A stretch of 64,000 nucleotides of DNA, from the NCBI RefSeq assembly GCF_000993785.3, contig NZ_CP009922.3, positions 5,642,001 through 5,706,000 of the forward strand, given 5' to 3'. The translations under genes and the position numbers were made by a program. Below, piece after piece: positions 1 through 10,174 of this stretch (positions within the stretch are counted from its first letter, which is position 1; every line of letters starts with the position of its first letter). The stretch is from Streptomyces xiamenensis (GTDB lineage Bacteria > Actinomycetota > Actinomycetes > Streptomycetales > Streptomycetaceae). The notes under the pieces were generated by a model that worked only from the letters and a program-made list of their open reading frames with translations, ran no database searches and was not told the origin of the DNA.

Positions 1-2681
1 TGCAGCTCGCGGCCCAGTCGGTGCTGGTCGGGGACTGCGACATCGCCCTGGCGGGCGCCACCGCCGTCCACGTCCCCCAAGTGCTCGGCTACCGCTATGT
101 GAAGGGATCCATCCTCTCCAAGAGCGGGTATCTGCGGGCCTTCGACGCCGGCGCGGACGGAACGGTCGGTGGTGACGGTGTCGCCGCGATCGTCCTCAAA
201 CCCCTGGGGCGGGCGGTCGCCGACGGGGACACCGTCCACGGCGTCATCCGGGGCTGGGGGGTGACCAACGACGGGGCGAGCAAGACGATGTACACCGCCC
301 CGAGCGCGCTCGGACAGCGCCGCGCCATCCGGCTGGCCCTGGAACGCGCGGGGGTCGGCGCGGACTCGATCGGCTATCTGGAGACGCACGGCACCGGCAC
401 CTTCAAGGGCGACCCCATCGAGTTCGCGGGCGCGACGGCCGCGTTCCGGCACGACACCGACCGCACCGGGTACTGCGCACTCGGTTCGACGAAGGCCAAC
501 ATCGGGCATCTGGATGTCTGTTCGGGCCTGGCGGGGCTGCTGAAGACGCTGCTCGTACTGCGGCACGGAATCATCCCCCCGCTGGCGAACTTCACCCGCC
601 CCAACCCGGCCCTCGACCTGGACCGCAGCCCCTTCTACATCCCGCGCACGGCCCGCGCCTGGCCGGCGGGGGACACCCCGCGCCGGGCCGGGCTCACGTC
701 CCTGGGGGTCGGCGGCACCAATGTCCACCTCGTCCTGGAGGAGCCGCCCCCTGTCGCTCCCCGCGGACCGAGGAGAAGACCACCGGGGGTGCTCGCGCTG
801 TCCGGCCACACCGAGGCCGCCCTGGCCGCGAACGTCCGGGCCTTCCGCGACCATCTGCGCCGTCACCCCGACACCGACCCGGCCGACCTCATCACGTCCA
901 CGGCCGGCCGCGTGGTCAGGCGGCACCGCATGGTGGCCCGGGGGGACACGGCCGCCGAACTGGCCGGCTCCCTGGAGCACTGGCTGACCGGTGGCCGGGA
1001 CGGCGCTCCGGCCGGGCCGGCCCCGGGCGCACGGCACGTCGACCCGCACACCGGGTTCCTCTTCACCGGCCAGGGCAGCGCGCGCCCCGGCGCGGCCCGG
1101 GCGCTGTACGAACGCCACGCGACCGTCCGCGAGGTCCTCGACCGGTGCGAGCACGGCTACCAGGAGCTGCACGGCGGTTCGCTGCTGGGCCCGCTCCTCG
1201 ACGAGCGGCCGGGGCCGCGCCGGGATGCCGCGCCGTGGCCCACCAGCACCGCCCAACCGGCCCTGTACGCGTTGCAGTGCGCGCTCGTCCGGCTGTGGCG
1301 GCAGTTGGGCGTCGTACCGGACACCGTCGCCGGGCACAGCGTCGGCGAGTACGCGGCGCTGACGGCGGCGGGCGCGCTGTCCATCGAGGACGGTCTGCTG
1401 CTCACCGCGGAACGGGGGCGGCTCATGGAGCACCTCGGCGCCCCCGGCGGGATGGTCGCCGTCCTGGCCGACCGGGAGACCGCGCTCTCCTTCACCGCGG
1501 AGCTGCCCGGCATCGAACTGGCCGCGGTGAACGGCGAGCACCACCACGTCCTCGCGGGGCCGCGGGCCGAGGTGGACAAGCTGAGCGCGCTGCTGGAGGA
1601 GCGCGGGGTCCGGGCGCGGGAGCTGCCGGTGGCGCGGGCCTTCCACACCGCGCTGGTCGACCCGGCCCTGGACGGCCTCGGGCAGGCGCTGGCCGGGGTG
1701 TCCTTCCGGCCCGTCACCGTGCCCTTCGTCTCCGGCCTGGACGGAACGGCCCGGCCGCCGGGCTGGACCCCCGACCCCGGCTACCTCCTGCGGCAGGCGC
1801 GCCGGCCCGTGCTGTTCCACGAGGCGCTGCGCTCGGTCGCCGGCCGGGGCGCCACCGCCCTGGTCGAGATCGGCGCGGGCGCCGCCCTCGCCGGGCTCGC
1901 CCGGCAGGCCCTGCCCGGGGTGCCCGCCGTGCCGAGCCTGCGCGGCGGCACCGGCGGCACCGGAGCGGAAGCACTGTGGCACGCCGCCGCCGAGCTGTAC
2001 CGCGGTGGCGCGCACATCGACTGGCAGGCACTGGCCGAGGACTGCGGAGGCCGGCGGATTCCGCTGCCCGGCTACCGCTTCCAGCACAGCACCTACTGGA
2101 CGGGGCCGGCACAGACCGCCCCGCGAGCGGTGGACAACCCGAGGGAAGGAACGCACATGACGGCACGGACCGCGGTCGAGGAAGTGCTGACCAACGTCAT
2201 CGAGGTGACCTCACAGGCGCTGGGCAACAGGTCGGGCGCGGTGGCCGAGGACGCCTCGTTCCTGGAACTCGGCGCGGACTCACTGCTGATGATCAACGTC
2301 CTGCGCGAACTGGAGCAGACGCACGGCGTCAAGGTGTCCATGCGCGAGCTGTTCGACGAGGCTGTCACCCCCCGTCAGCTGGCGGAACTCATAGCCGGCC
2401 GCAAGTCCCCCGCCCCCGTGGACGCCCCGGCCCCGCCCGTGGTGTCGGCCCCGGCCCCGCCGGCTCCCTCCGCCACCCCGCCCCACGCCGAACCGCCGGT
2501 GTCCTCCGCCGCTCCCGTGCCACCACCGCCGGCCCCCTACGCCACCCGGGACGAAGTGGAGGAACTCGCCCGCCAGATCAAGCAGCTCTCCGGAATCCAG
2601 CTCCAGCTGATGTCGCAGCTGTCAGAGCTGCTCTCCCGGCAGAGCCTGACCACGGCCGGCGGCGGCAAGGAGGGACAGTGA
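1..2681 (+). CDS. Modular type I polyketide synthase, KS-AT-ACP, 3' part (5' end outside window)
   Basis: The reading frame is open from base 3 and enters the window inside a ketosynthase, about 15 residues after the place where the active-site Cys should lie. Both KS histidine motifs are visible: ETHGTGT (nt 381-401) and the following GSTKANIGH. An acyltransferase follows with the active Ser in GHSVGEYAAL (nt 1332-1361); the downstream RAFHT resembles the HAFH signature of malonyl-CoA-specific ATs, so a malonate extender is inferred. There is no KR, DH, ER or methyltransferase. The ACP carries its phosphopantetheine Ser in LGADS (nt 2268-2282). A Pro/Ala-rich linker and a short helical tail (EELARQIKQLSGIQLQ...) end the protein and may dock to the next one. 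The TGA stop overlaps the GTG start of the downstream gene (GTGA), so translation is coupled. Expected product is a beta-ketoacyl thioester for the adjoining aminotransferase. Confidence 0.93.
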   Translation, partial: QLAAQSVLVGDCDIALAGATAVHVPQVLGYRYVKGSILSKSGYLRAFDAGADGTVGGDGVAAIVLKPLGRAVADGDTVHGVIRGWGVTNDGASKTMYTAPSALGQRRAIRLALERAGVGADSIGYLETHGTGTFKGDPIEFAGATAAFRHDTDRTGYCALGSTKANIGHLDVCSGLAGLLKTLLVLRHGIIPPLANFTRPNPALDLDRSPFYIPRTARAWPAGDTPRRAGLTSLGVGGTNVHLVLEEPPPVAPRGPRRRPPGVLALSGHTEAALAANVRAFRDHLRRHPDTDPADLITSTAGRVVRRHRMVARGDTAAELAGSLEHWLTGGRDGAPAGPAPGARHVDPHTGFLFTGQGSARPGAARALYERHATVREVLDRCEHGYQELHGGSLLGPLLDERPGPRRDAAPWPTSTAQPALYALQCALVRLWRQLGVVPDTVAGHSVGEYAALTAAGALSIEDGLLLTAERGRLMEHLGAPGGMVAVLADRETALSFTAELPGIELAAVNGEHHHVLAGPRAEVDKLSALLEERGVRARELPVARAFHTALVDPALDGLGQALAGVSFRPVTVPFVSGLDGTARPPGWTPDPGYLLRQARRPVLFHEALRSVAGRGATALVEIGAGAALAGLARQALPGVPAVPSLRGGTGGTGAEALWHAAAELYRGGAHIDWQALAEDCGGRRIPLPGYRFQHSTYWTGPAQTAPRAVDNPREGTHMTARTAVEEVLTNVIEVTSQALGNRSGAVAEDASFLELGADSLLMINVLRELEQTHGVKVSMRELFDEAVTPRQLAELIAGRKSPAPVDAPAPPVVSAPAPPAPSATPPHAEPPVSSAAPVPPPPAPYATRDEVEELARQIKQLSGIQLQLMSQLSELLSRQSLTTAGGGKEGQ

Positions 2682-5600
2682 CCCGACCCGGTACGGAACT
2701 GAGCAGCCTCGCCGCCTCCACCGACGCCGATCTCGCGGCGATGGCCGGCCTGTCGGAGCGGATCGCCCGGCACATCGAGCGCCGTGCTCCCGCCCCGGAG
2801 CAGCCGGCCGACGCCGGTGGCGCCGCCGGCGGCGGACCGGCTCCCGTCCACGGCCCACGGGTGAGCGTCTCCCGTTCCTCCGGCATGGTCCGGCGACCGG
2901 CCGGCGCGAGCGGGGCGGCCGTGAGCACCCAGGAGGCCCATCTCGACGACCTCGTGGAGCGGTACACCCGCAGGACCCGCCGGTCCAAGGAGGCCGCGGC
3001 CCGCCATCGCCCGGTGCTGGCCGACAGCCGTGCCGTGGTCGGCTTCCGCAGCAGCACCAAGGAGATGCTGTACCCCATAGCGGGCCGGCGGGCCAAGGGC
3101 TCGACGCTGGAGGACATCGACGGCAACCGGTACATCGACATCACCATGGGCTTCGGCGTCCTGCTGTTCGGTCACGAACCGGAGTTCGTGACCGAGGCCG
3201 TCGCCGAACACCTGTCCCGGGGCGTTCTGCTGGGGCCGCGCGACCTCGCCACGGGCGAGGCCGCCGAACTGCTGACCGGACTCACCGGCCTGGACCGTGT
3301 CGCGTTCGCCTGCTCGGGCACGGAGGCGAACGCCGGGGCGATCCGTCTCGCCCGCGCCGCCACCGGGCGCGGCACGATCGTCACCTTCCACGGCGCCTAC
3401 CACGGCCACGCCGACAGCGTCCTCGGCCGTTCCTCCGGCTCCGGTGCCGACCGGGTCACGGTGCCGGTGTCTCCCGGCATCCCGCCGAGCGCGGTCCAGG
3501 ACCTGCTGGTGCTCGACTACGGCGCCCCGGCGTCCCTGGAGACGATCGAGCACCTCGCGGACCGGATCGCCGCGGTGATCATCGAGCCGGTGCAGAGCCG
3601 GCACCCGTCTCTGCGCCCGGTCGAGTTCGTCCGCGCCCTGCGCGAGCTGACCCGCCGCCACGGCATCGTCCTGATGTTCGACGAGATGCTCACGGGTTTC
3701 CGGCCGGCACCGCGCGGCGCGCAGGAGCTGTACGGGGTCGCACCCGATCTCGCGACGTACGGAAAGGTCCTCGGTGGAGGCTTTCCGGTGGGGGCCATCG
3801 CCGGCCGGTCCGACCTCATGAGCGGCGTCGACGGCGGCCTGTGGGCGTACGGCGACGACAGCCATCCGCAGAGCGACACCACGTTCTTCGGCGGCACCTA
3901 CCTCCAGCATCCGGTGTCGATGGTCGCGGCGCGAGCCGTGCTGTCCCACCTGACCGAGCACAGCCCCGTCCTGCAGCAGCGCCTCAACGCCCGCACCGAC
4001 GCGTTCGCGGCGACGCTGAACGACTTCTTCGAGGACGAGGAATTCCCGCTGCGGGTGAGCCACTTCGGCTCCCAGTTCCGCTTCGAGCACCGTGCCGACA
4101 TGGAACTGCTGTACCACCACCTGATGCTGCGCGGGATCCATGTCTGGGAGTGGCGCAACTTCTTCCTGTCCACCGCGCACAGCGACGGTGACATCGAACG
4201 GATCATCGACGCGGTCAAGGAATCACTGCGGGAACTGCGCGCCGCGGGCTTCTTCCCGCGCACCGCCGCGCCCGGGTCCGCTCCCGTGAGCGCCCCCGGC
4301 CGGGCCACCGTCCCCGCCCCGGTCACCACCCCCGTAGCGGCGGCCGATCCCGTGGCCGCGCCCGAGCCCGCGGCGCAGGACGCTCCGCCGCCGGCCGTAC
4401 CCGCCCTGGCCTGGAACACCCGGGCCACGCAGGCCACGCGCCCCGCCGCGACACCCCCGGTCTCCGAACCGGATTGCCGGCGACCCGACTTCAGCCTCTA
4501 CTTCTTCGGCGACTACCCCCAGGTCGACAACGGCTACGAACTCATCGCCGAAACCGCCCGGTTCGCCGACCAGCACGGATTCCACGCCCTGTGGATGCCC
4601 GAGCGGCACTTCCACTCCTTCGGCGGCCTCTTCCCCAACCCCGCCGTACTCGCCGCCGCCCTGGCCAGGGAGACCAGCCGGATCCGCCTCAACGCGGGCT
4701 CGGTCGTCCTCCCGCTCCACGACCCGGTCCGGGTCGCCGAGGAGTGGTCGATGGCCGACAACCTCTCCGGCGGACGGATCGGGATCGGCTGCGCCAGTGG
4801 CTGGCACGCCAACGACTTTGTCTTCTTCCCCGAACGCTTCGGCCGGCACAAGGAGCTGATGTACGAACAGCTCGCGGACATCCGGCGACTGTGGCGCGGT
4901 GAGGCGCTGACGCGCGCCGGCGGCGACGGCCAGGCCGCGATCCGGCTGTTCCCCCGCCCCGTCCAGCAGGACCCGCCGATGTTCACGGCCGTGGTCGGCA
5001 ACCCCGCGTCCTACGAACTGGCCGCCCGGCACGACCTGGGCATCGTCACCAACCTGATGTCCCAGAGCGTCGAGGAACTCACCGCGAACATCGCGCGCTA
5101 CCGCCGCGCCCGGGCCGAACACGGCCTGGACCCCGACGCGGGCCGGGTCGCCGTCCTGCTGCACACCTACCTCGCGGCCGACCACGACCAGGCCCGGGCC
5201 GACGCCTACGAACCGCTGGCCCGGTACATGCGGTCCTCCCTGTCGCTCTTCGGCGGCGTCGCCAACAGCCTGGGGTACAAGGTCGACCTCACGGGGCTCG
5301 ACGAGGACGACCTGGACGCCCTGTTCCGCCGGGCGTACGACCGCTACTGCGACCAGCGCGCCCTGATCGGCACCGCCGAGAGCGTCTCACCCGTGGTGGA
5401 GGCGGTGAGCGCGGCCGGGGCGGACGAGATCGTCTCGCTCGTCGACTTCGGCGTGCCGCCCCGGGCGCTGCGATCGGGACTCGTACATCTCGACGCCCTG
5501 CGCCGGGGCCATAGCGGCACGGGGCCGCGCCGGCCACAGGAACCGCAGGAGCCGCAGGAGCCGCAGGACCCCGGCACCCCGCTGTCACCCGGGCAGCAGC

Positions 5601-8600
5601 GTGTGTGGATGCTGCACCAGCTCTTCCCGGACAGCACCGCCTACAACGAGGTCAAGGCCATCCGGTTCGACGGCGCGCTGGACGCGGACACCCTGCGCAC
5701 GGCACTGCACGGCCTGGTGGCCCGGCACCCGGCCCTGCGCACGGTCTTCCGCGAAACGGACGGGGAGCCACGCCAGTTCGTGCTGCCCACCGGCCGCCTC
5801 GATCACGAACTGATCGACCACGAGACGGCGTCCGAGGAGGAACGGGAAGCCGCCGTGCGTGAGGTGCTGGCGGCCGAGAGCGCCCGGCACTTCGACCTGG
5901 AGAACGGCCCCCTGCTGGTCAGCCGCCTCATCAGGACCGGCCCCCAGCGCCATGTGCTGGTCCTGTCGCTGCACCACATCGTCTCGGACGCCGCGTCCGC
6001 CACGATCATGGCGCGGGACCTGTCCGAGCTCTACCGGGCCGCACGCACCGGCACCGCGCCGCAGCTGCCCGTGCTGGAACGGACCCCTCTCGACGCGGCC
6101 CGCGAACAACGGGCCGCGCGGGACGGTGACACGGCGCGGCAGGACCTCGCGTACTGGCGGGAGAACCTCCGCGGCGAACTGCCCGTCTCCAGCCTCCCCT
6201 TGGACCGGCCGCGCAGCGCGGCCATGACCTCCCGCGGCCGCGCGGAGTTCCGCACTCTGGACCCCGAACTGTCGGACGCGCTGCGGCGGCTGAGCCGCGA
6301 GCACCGCACCACCCTGTTCATGACGCTGCTCACCGGGTACGCGGCCGCGCTGCACCGGATGACCGGCGTGCGGGACGTCGTCATCGGCACCCCGACGTCC
6401 AACCGCCCCCCGGAGTACCGGGATGTCATCGGGTTCTTCCTCAACACGGTCGCCCTGCGCGTCGACCTGTCCGGCGACCCCGCCTTCGAGACCCTGCTGC
6501 GGAAGGTCCGCTCCGTGGCGCTGGACGCCTACGACCACGCCGCGCTCCCCTTCGACTCCGTGGTGCAGGCCCTCGCCCCGCCGCGCACCACCGCGCACAC
6601 CCCCGTCTTCCAGGTCATCGCCGAGTACGAATCCGGCGAGCCGTTCCGCTTCGACCTGCCCGGCCTGCGGGCGGAACCGCTGGAAGCGGGACCGGACAAA
6701 TCCCTCACGGACCTGAGCGTGTACTTCACGGACCGGCCCACGGGCATTCTGTGCCAACTGGAGTACAACACCGACCTCTTCGACGCGGACACCGTCGACC
6801 TGTTCTACGCCGCCCTGCACCGGATCCTGCGCGGGGCCGTCCGCGATCCCGCACGGCCCCTGTCCGCCCTCGACGAGCCACCCGCCGAGGCGGCCCACGA
6901 CACGCCCGTACCGCAGGCGTGGCAGCACGGCGAGGAACACCCGGTGGAAGCCGTCACGGTGCACGAACGGGTGGCGCGCCAGGCGGCACTCGCCCCCCAC
7001 CGCACCGCCGTGATCTGCGGCGACCGCGAACTGACCTACGGCGAACTGGACCGGCGCGCCGACCGGCTGGCGGCCACGATCCGCCGGCAGGACCCCGGCA
7101 CCGATCCCGCCGCCCCCGTCGCCGTCTGGCTTCCCCGTGGCCCCGACCTCGTCGTCGCCCTGCTGGCGGTCCTGAAGGCGGGACGCCCCTACCTCCCCCT
7201 GGACCCCTCGCTCGGCCGGCCGCGCGCCGGGACCGTGATCGCCCACGCAGGGGCGCCGATCCTGCTCGCCGCCCGCGGGGACGCGCCGGACCTGCCGCCG
7301 CTGCCGGCGGACACCCGCGTCGTGGGACTCGCCGATCCGCCCGGTGACGCCGCGCCCCCGCCCGCGGCCGCGGTGAGCGGACCGCAGGACCCCTGCTACG
7401 TGATCTACACCTCCGGCAGCACCGGCGGCCCCAAGGGCGTGGTGGTGCCGCACCGGGCCGTGGTCAACCTCTGCCAGTGGCACCACCGCCGCTTCTCCTT
7501 CACCCCGGCCGACCGCAGCGCCCTGCTGTGCAGCCAGAGCTTCGACGCCTCGGTCCTGGAGATCTGGCCGACGCTGACCGCCGGCGCCTCCCTCGCCGTC
7601 GCGGACGACACCGACCGGCAGGACGCCCGGGCGCTGGCACGCTGGTACGCGGACCGGCACGTCACCTTCAGCATCCTGCCCACCGCCCTCGCCGAGACCG
7701 TGCTCGAACTGCCGGCCCACGAACAGCCCCCGCTGCGCCACCTCGCGGTGGGCGGGGACATCCTGCGCACCCGGCCCAGGGCCGGGAGCCGCTACGAGGT
7801 CGTCAACCTCTACGGCCCCACCGAGGTCACCGTGCTGTGCACCGCGTACGGCGTCACCCCCGACGGGCCCGGCGAGGACTCCGCTCCGATCCCGATCGGC
7901 CGGCCCATCGACAACGTCCGCCTCGCGGTCCTCGACGAGCACGGCGCCCCGGCGCCGGTCGGCACCCCGGGCGAGCTGTCCGTGGGCGGGCCGGGCATCG
8001 CCGACGGCTATCTGCACGAGCCCGCCCTGACGGCGGACCGCTTCCGCCACGAGCGCCACCCCGGCGGCGGGAGCGGGCGGATGTACCGCACCGGCGACCT
8101 GGTGCGGTGGACGGCGGAGGGCGTCCTGGAGTTCCTGGGCCGCGGCGACGACCAGGTGAAGATCCGCGGCTTCCGGGTGGACCCCGAAGAGGTCTCCCGG
8201 GTCCTGGCCGGCCTCCCCGAGGTGCGGGAGGCCATCGTGCTGCCCCGCCCGGGCCCCCGGGACGAGCCACGCCTGGTCGCCTTCGTGGCCCCCGCCCACC
8301 CCCGCACGGACGCCGGGGAGGGCGCGCGGGCGTTCGCGGACCGGCTGACGCGGCAACTCGCCGACCGGCTGCCGGAGTACCTCGTGCCACGGGCATGGTC
8401 GGTACTGGACCGGCTCCCGCTCTCCGGTACCGGCAAGGTGGACCGCGCGGCGCTTCCCGCGCCCGGGTACACCACGCGGCTGCCGGCCCCGGCGCGCGCC
8501 CCGGAGCCCGCCGCCCCCGCCCCCGCCCCCGCCGCGGCGAGCGGTGAGCCCGGGGAGTGGGAGGCGCGACTGCGCCCGCTGTGGGCCGCCGAGTTCGGCC

Positions 8601-10096
8601 TGGACCCGGACGCCGTCGACCCCGATGTGTCCTTCTTCGACCTGGGCGGTCACTCGATCACCGCGATCCGGCTGGCCAACCGGATCCGCGCGGAGTTCGC
8701 CACCGACTTCTCCATGACCCGCTTCTACCAGGAGCCGACCCCACGGGCGGTGGCCCGCCATCTGGCCGGGCTGCACTCCGGCCCCGCCCGGGAACTGGCG
8801 CACCGCGCGCCGCCGACACTCCAGCAGCAGGGCTTCATCACCGGACACCACGAGCACCCGCTGCCCCAGGTCTACAACGTCGCCATGCGGATCACACTCA
8901 CCGGTGAGCTGGACCCGGAAGATCTGCGCACGGCGCTCGGCCGGCTCGTCGCACGCCACGAGTCCCTGCGGCTGCGCTTCGTCGAGGAGAACGGTGCCTG
9001 GTCGCAGGAGGTGCTCCCGCCTCGGCCGGTCGACCTGCCCGTGGAGGATCTCAGCGCCCACCCCGCGGACGCGCGCGACACCGAGGTCGATCGCGTGAGC
9101 GCCGAACTGGCGCAGACCCCCTTCGACCTCACCGCCGGGGTGCGGCCGAGGTTCCGGCTGCTGCGCACCGGCCCCTCCACCTGGGTGCTGCTGTTCGTCC
9201 TGCACCACGCCTCGTGCGACGGGTGGGCGGTGAGTGTCCTGCTGCACGACTGGGCCGCCCTGTACGCGGCAGCGGTCAGCGGCATCCCCGATCAGCTCCC
9301 GGAGCCGCTCCAGTCCACCGACTACGCCCGGTGGCAGCAGCGCCATGCCCTGCCGGAGCGGGAGGCGGCGCGCAGGGCGGCGTACTGGGTGCCCCAGCTG
9401 ACCGGCGCTCCCTTCCGCACGGCGCTGCCGCTGGACCGCCCGCGCCCGCCGAAGCCGAGCGGGAAGGGCCGGGCGGTGCTGTTCACCGTCCCGGCGGAGG
9501 TGCGCCGCGACGTGGAGCGCCTGGCCGCGGCGCGCGGCACGACCGCCTTCGCCGTTACCGGTGCCGCCCTGGGGCTCCTGCTGTCCGGGCTCTCCGGGCA
9601 ACCCGACGTCCTGCTCAGCGTGCCCTACGCCAACCGGGACCGCGGCGAGTTCGAGTCGCTGGTCGCCTGCACGGCCGCGACGTACGTGCTGCGGGTACGG
9701 GCGGGGGACGCCCGGGACTTCGGCGCGCTCGTCGACGGGGTGACCCGCGCGGCGACCGAGGGGGTCGATCACGTCCTGCCGCTGCGGAAGGTCGTCGCGG
9801 CGCTCCGGGAGAAACACGGACCCGAGGGCATACCGGACCGCGTCACCATCGGGTTCCAGTACCAGAGCTCGCTGCGCACGGACATCAAGCTCCCCGGTCT
9901 CGACACGGCCGTCGAGGACCTGATCGTGCCGGCCGCGCGTGCGGAGTCGGCGTTCGGTCTGGTCCCCGCCGGGGACATCCTGACCGGGTACATCGCGTAC
10001 GCCACCGATCTGTGGGACCACAGCACGGTCCAGGGCTGGGCCGACGCCTATGTCCGGCTGCTCACCGAGAAGACCCGGGAGGAGTTGCACAAGTGA
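2678..10096 (+). CDS. Hybrid NRPS: aminotransferase - luciferase-like monooxygenase - C - A - PCP - C
   Basis: This 2472-aa assembly-line protein starts at GTG 2678, with AAGGAGG just upstream, overlapping the PKS stop. Approximate order: short N-terminal helical docking segment; class III (GSA-like) PLP aminotransferase, residues 110-520, Lys near 363 in YGKVLGGGFP; Pro/Ala linker; FMN-type luciferase-like monooxygenase of the MupA/Atu3671 natural-product type, 600-940; condensation domain 968-1390 with HHIVSD; adenylation domain 1425-1925 with YTSGSTGGPKG and NLYGPTE; PCP 1960-2035 with Ser in GGHSIT; final condensation domain 2045-2472 with HHASCDG. There is no epimerase and no thioesterase. 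KS-AT-ACP followed by AMT-C-A-PCP-C recalls McyE of microcystin synthesis, here split in two and with a monooxygenase inserted. Inference: the beta-keto group is aminated and the alpha carbon hydroxylated. The A-domain pocket, aligned by eye to PheA, reads D-A-L-I-A-G-L-V-L, which I cannot assign to an amino acid. Confidence 0.92.
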   Translation: MTRPGTELSSLAASTDADLAAMAGLSERIARHIERRAPAPEQPADAGGAAGGGPAPVHGPRVSVSRSSGMVRRPAGASGAAVSTQEAHLDDLVERYTRRTRRSKEAAARHRPVLADSRAVVGFRSSTKEMLYPIAGRRAKGSTLEDIDGNRYIDITMGFGVLLFGHEPEFVTEAVAEHLSRGVLLGPRDLATGEAAELLTGLTGLDRVAFACSGTEANAGAIRLARAATGRGTIVTFHGAYHGHADSVLGRSSGSGADRVTVPVSPGIPPSAVQDLLVLDYGAPASLETIEHLADRIAAVIIEPVQSRHPSLRPVEFVRALRELTRRHGIVLMFDEMLTGFRPAPRGAQELYGVAPDLATYGKVLGGGFPVGAIAGRSDLMSGVDGGLWAYGDDSHPQSDTTFFGGTYLQHPVSMVAARAVLSHLTEHSPVLQQRLNARTDAFAATLNDFFEDEEFPLRVSHFGSQFRFEHRADMELLYHHLMLRGIHVWEWRNFFLSTAHSDGDIERIIDAVKESLRELRAAGFFPRTAAPGSAPVSAPGRATVPAPVTTPVAAADPVAAPEPAAQDAPPPAVPALAWNTRATQATRPAATPPVSEPDCRRPDFSLYFFGDYPQVDNGYELIAETARFADQHGFHALWMPERHFHSFGGLFPNPAVLAAALARETSRIRLNAGSVVLPLHDPVRVAEEWSMADNLSGGRIGIGCASGWHANDFVFFPERFGRHKELMYEQLADIRRLWRGEALTRAGGDGQAAIRLFPRPVQQDPPMFTAVVGNPASYELAARHDLGIVTNLMSQSVEELTANIARYRRARAEHGLDPDAGRVAVLLHTYLAADHDQARADAYEPLARYMRSSLSLFGGVANSLGYKVDLTGLDEDDLDALFRRAYDRYCDQRALIGTAESVSPVVEAVSAAGADEIVSLVDFGVPPRALRSGLVHLDALRRGHSGTGPRRPQEPQEPQEPQDPGTPLSPGQQRVWMLHQLFPDSTAYNEVKAIRFDGALDADTLRTALHGLVARHPALRTVFRETDGEPRQFVLPTGRLDHELIDHETASEEEREAAVREVLAAESARHFDLENGPLLVSRLIRTGPQRHVLVLSLHHIVSDAASATIMARDLSELYRAARTGTAPQLPVLERTPLDAAREQRAARDGDTARQDLAYWRENLRGELPVSSLPLDRPRSAAMTSRGRAEFRTLDPELSDALRRLSREHRTTLFMTLLTGYAAALHRMTGVRDVVIGTPTSNRPPEYRDVIGFFLNTVALRVDLSGDPAFETLLRKVRSVALDAYDHAALPFDSVVQALAPPRTTAHTPVFQVIAEYESGEPFRFDLPGLRAEPLEAGPDKSLTDLSVYFTDRPTGILCQLEYNTDLFDADTVDLFYAALHRILRGAVRDPARPLSALDEPPAEAAHDTPVPQAWQHGEEHPVEAVTVHERVARQAALAPHRTAVICGDRELTYGELDRRADRLAATIRRQDPGTDPAAPVAVWLPRGPDLVVALLAVLKAGRPYLPLDPSLGRPRAGTVIAHAGAPILLAARGDAPDLPPLPADTRVVGLADPPGDAAPPPAAAVSGPQDPCYVIYTSGSTGGPKGVVVPHRAVVNLCQWHHRRFSFTPADRSALLCSQSFDASVLEIWPTLTAGASLAVADDTDRQDARALARWYADRHVTFSILPTALAETVLELPAHEQPPLRHLAVGGDILRTRPRAGSRYEVVNLYGPTEVTVLCTAYGVTPDGPGEDSAPIPIGRPIDNVRLAVLDEHGAPAPVGTPGELSVGGPGIADGYLHEPALTADRFRHERHPGGGSGRMYRTGDLVRWTAEGVLEFLGRGDDQVKIRGFRVDPEEVSRVLAGLPEVREAIVLPRPGPRDEPRLVAFVAPAHPRTDAGEGARAFADRLTRQLADRLPEYLVPRAWSVLDRLPLSGTGKVDRAALPAPGYTTRLPAPARAPEPAAPAPAPAAASGEPGEWEARLRPLWAAEFGLDPDAVDPDVSFFDLGGHSITAIRLANRIRAEFATDFSMTRFYQEPTPRAVARHLAGLHSGPARELAHRAPPTLQQQGFITGHHEHPLPQVYNVAMRITLTGELDPEDLRTALGRLVARHESLRLRFVEENGAWSQEVLPPRPVDLPVEDLSAHPADARDTEVDRVSAELAQTPFDLTAGVRPRFRLLRTGPSTWVLLFVLHHASCDGWAVSVLLHDWAALYAAAVSGIPDQLPEPLQSTDYARWQQRHALPEREAARRAAYWVPQLTGAPFRTALPLDRPRPPKPSGKGRAVLFTVPAEVRRDVERLAAARGTTAFAVTGAALGLLLSGLSGQPDVLLSVPYANRDRGEFESLVACTAATYVLRVRAGDARDFGALVDGVTRAATEGVDHVLPLRKVVAALREKHGPEGIPDRVTIGFQYQSSLRTDIKLPGLDTAVEDLIVPAARAESAFGLVPAGDILTGYIAYATDLWDHSTVQGWADAYVRLLTEKTREELHK

Positions 10097-10101
10097 ACCC
10101 A

Positions 10102-10134
10102 CCGGCCGTCCCCGGGGCCCCCGGGGACGGCCGG
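10102..10134 (+). terminator. GC-rich hairpin after the NRPS gene
   Basis: Perfect 16-bp inverted repeat (10102-10117 with 10119-10134) beginning 5 nt after the NRPS stop codon; folding would leave a small loop in the middle. No T-tract follows, as is common for streptomycete terminators. It separates the assembly-line transcript from the AraC regulator gene. Confidence 0.75.
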
Positions 10135-10174
10135 GCCCCGGGGCGGGCGCGGGCCCCGGGATAGACTCCGGCGC

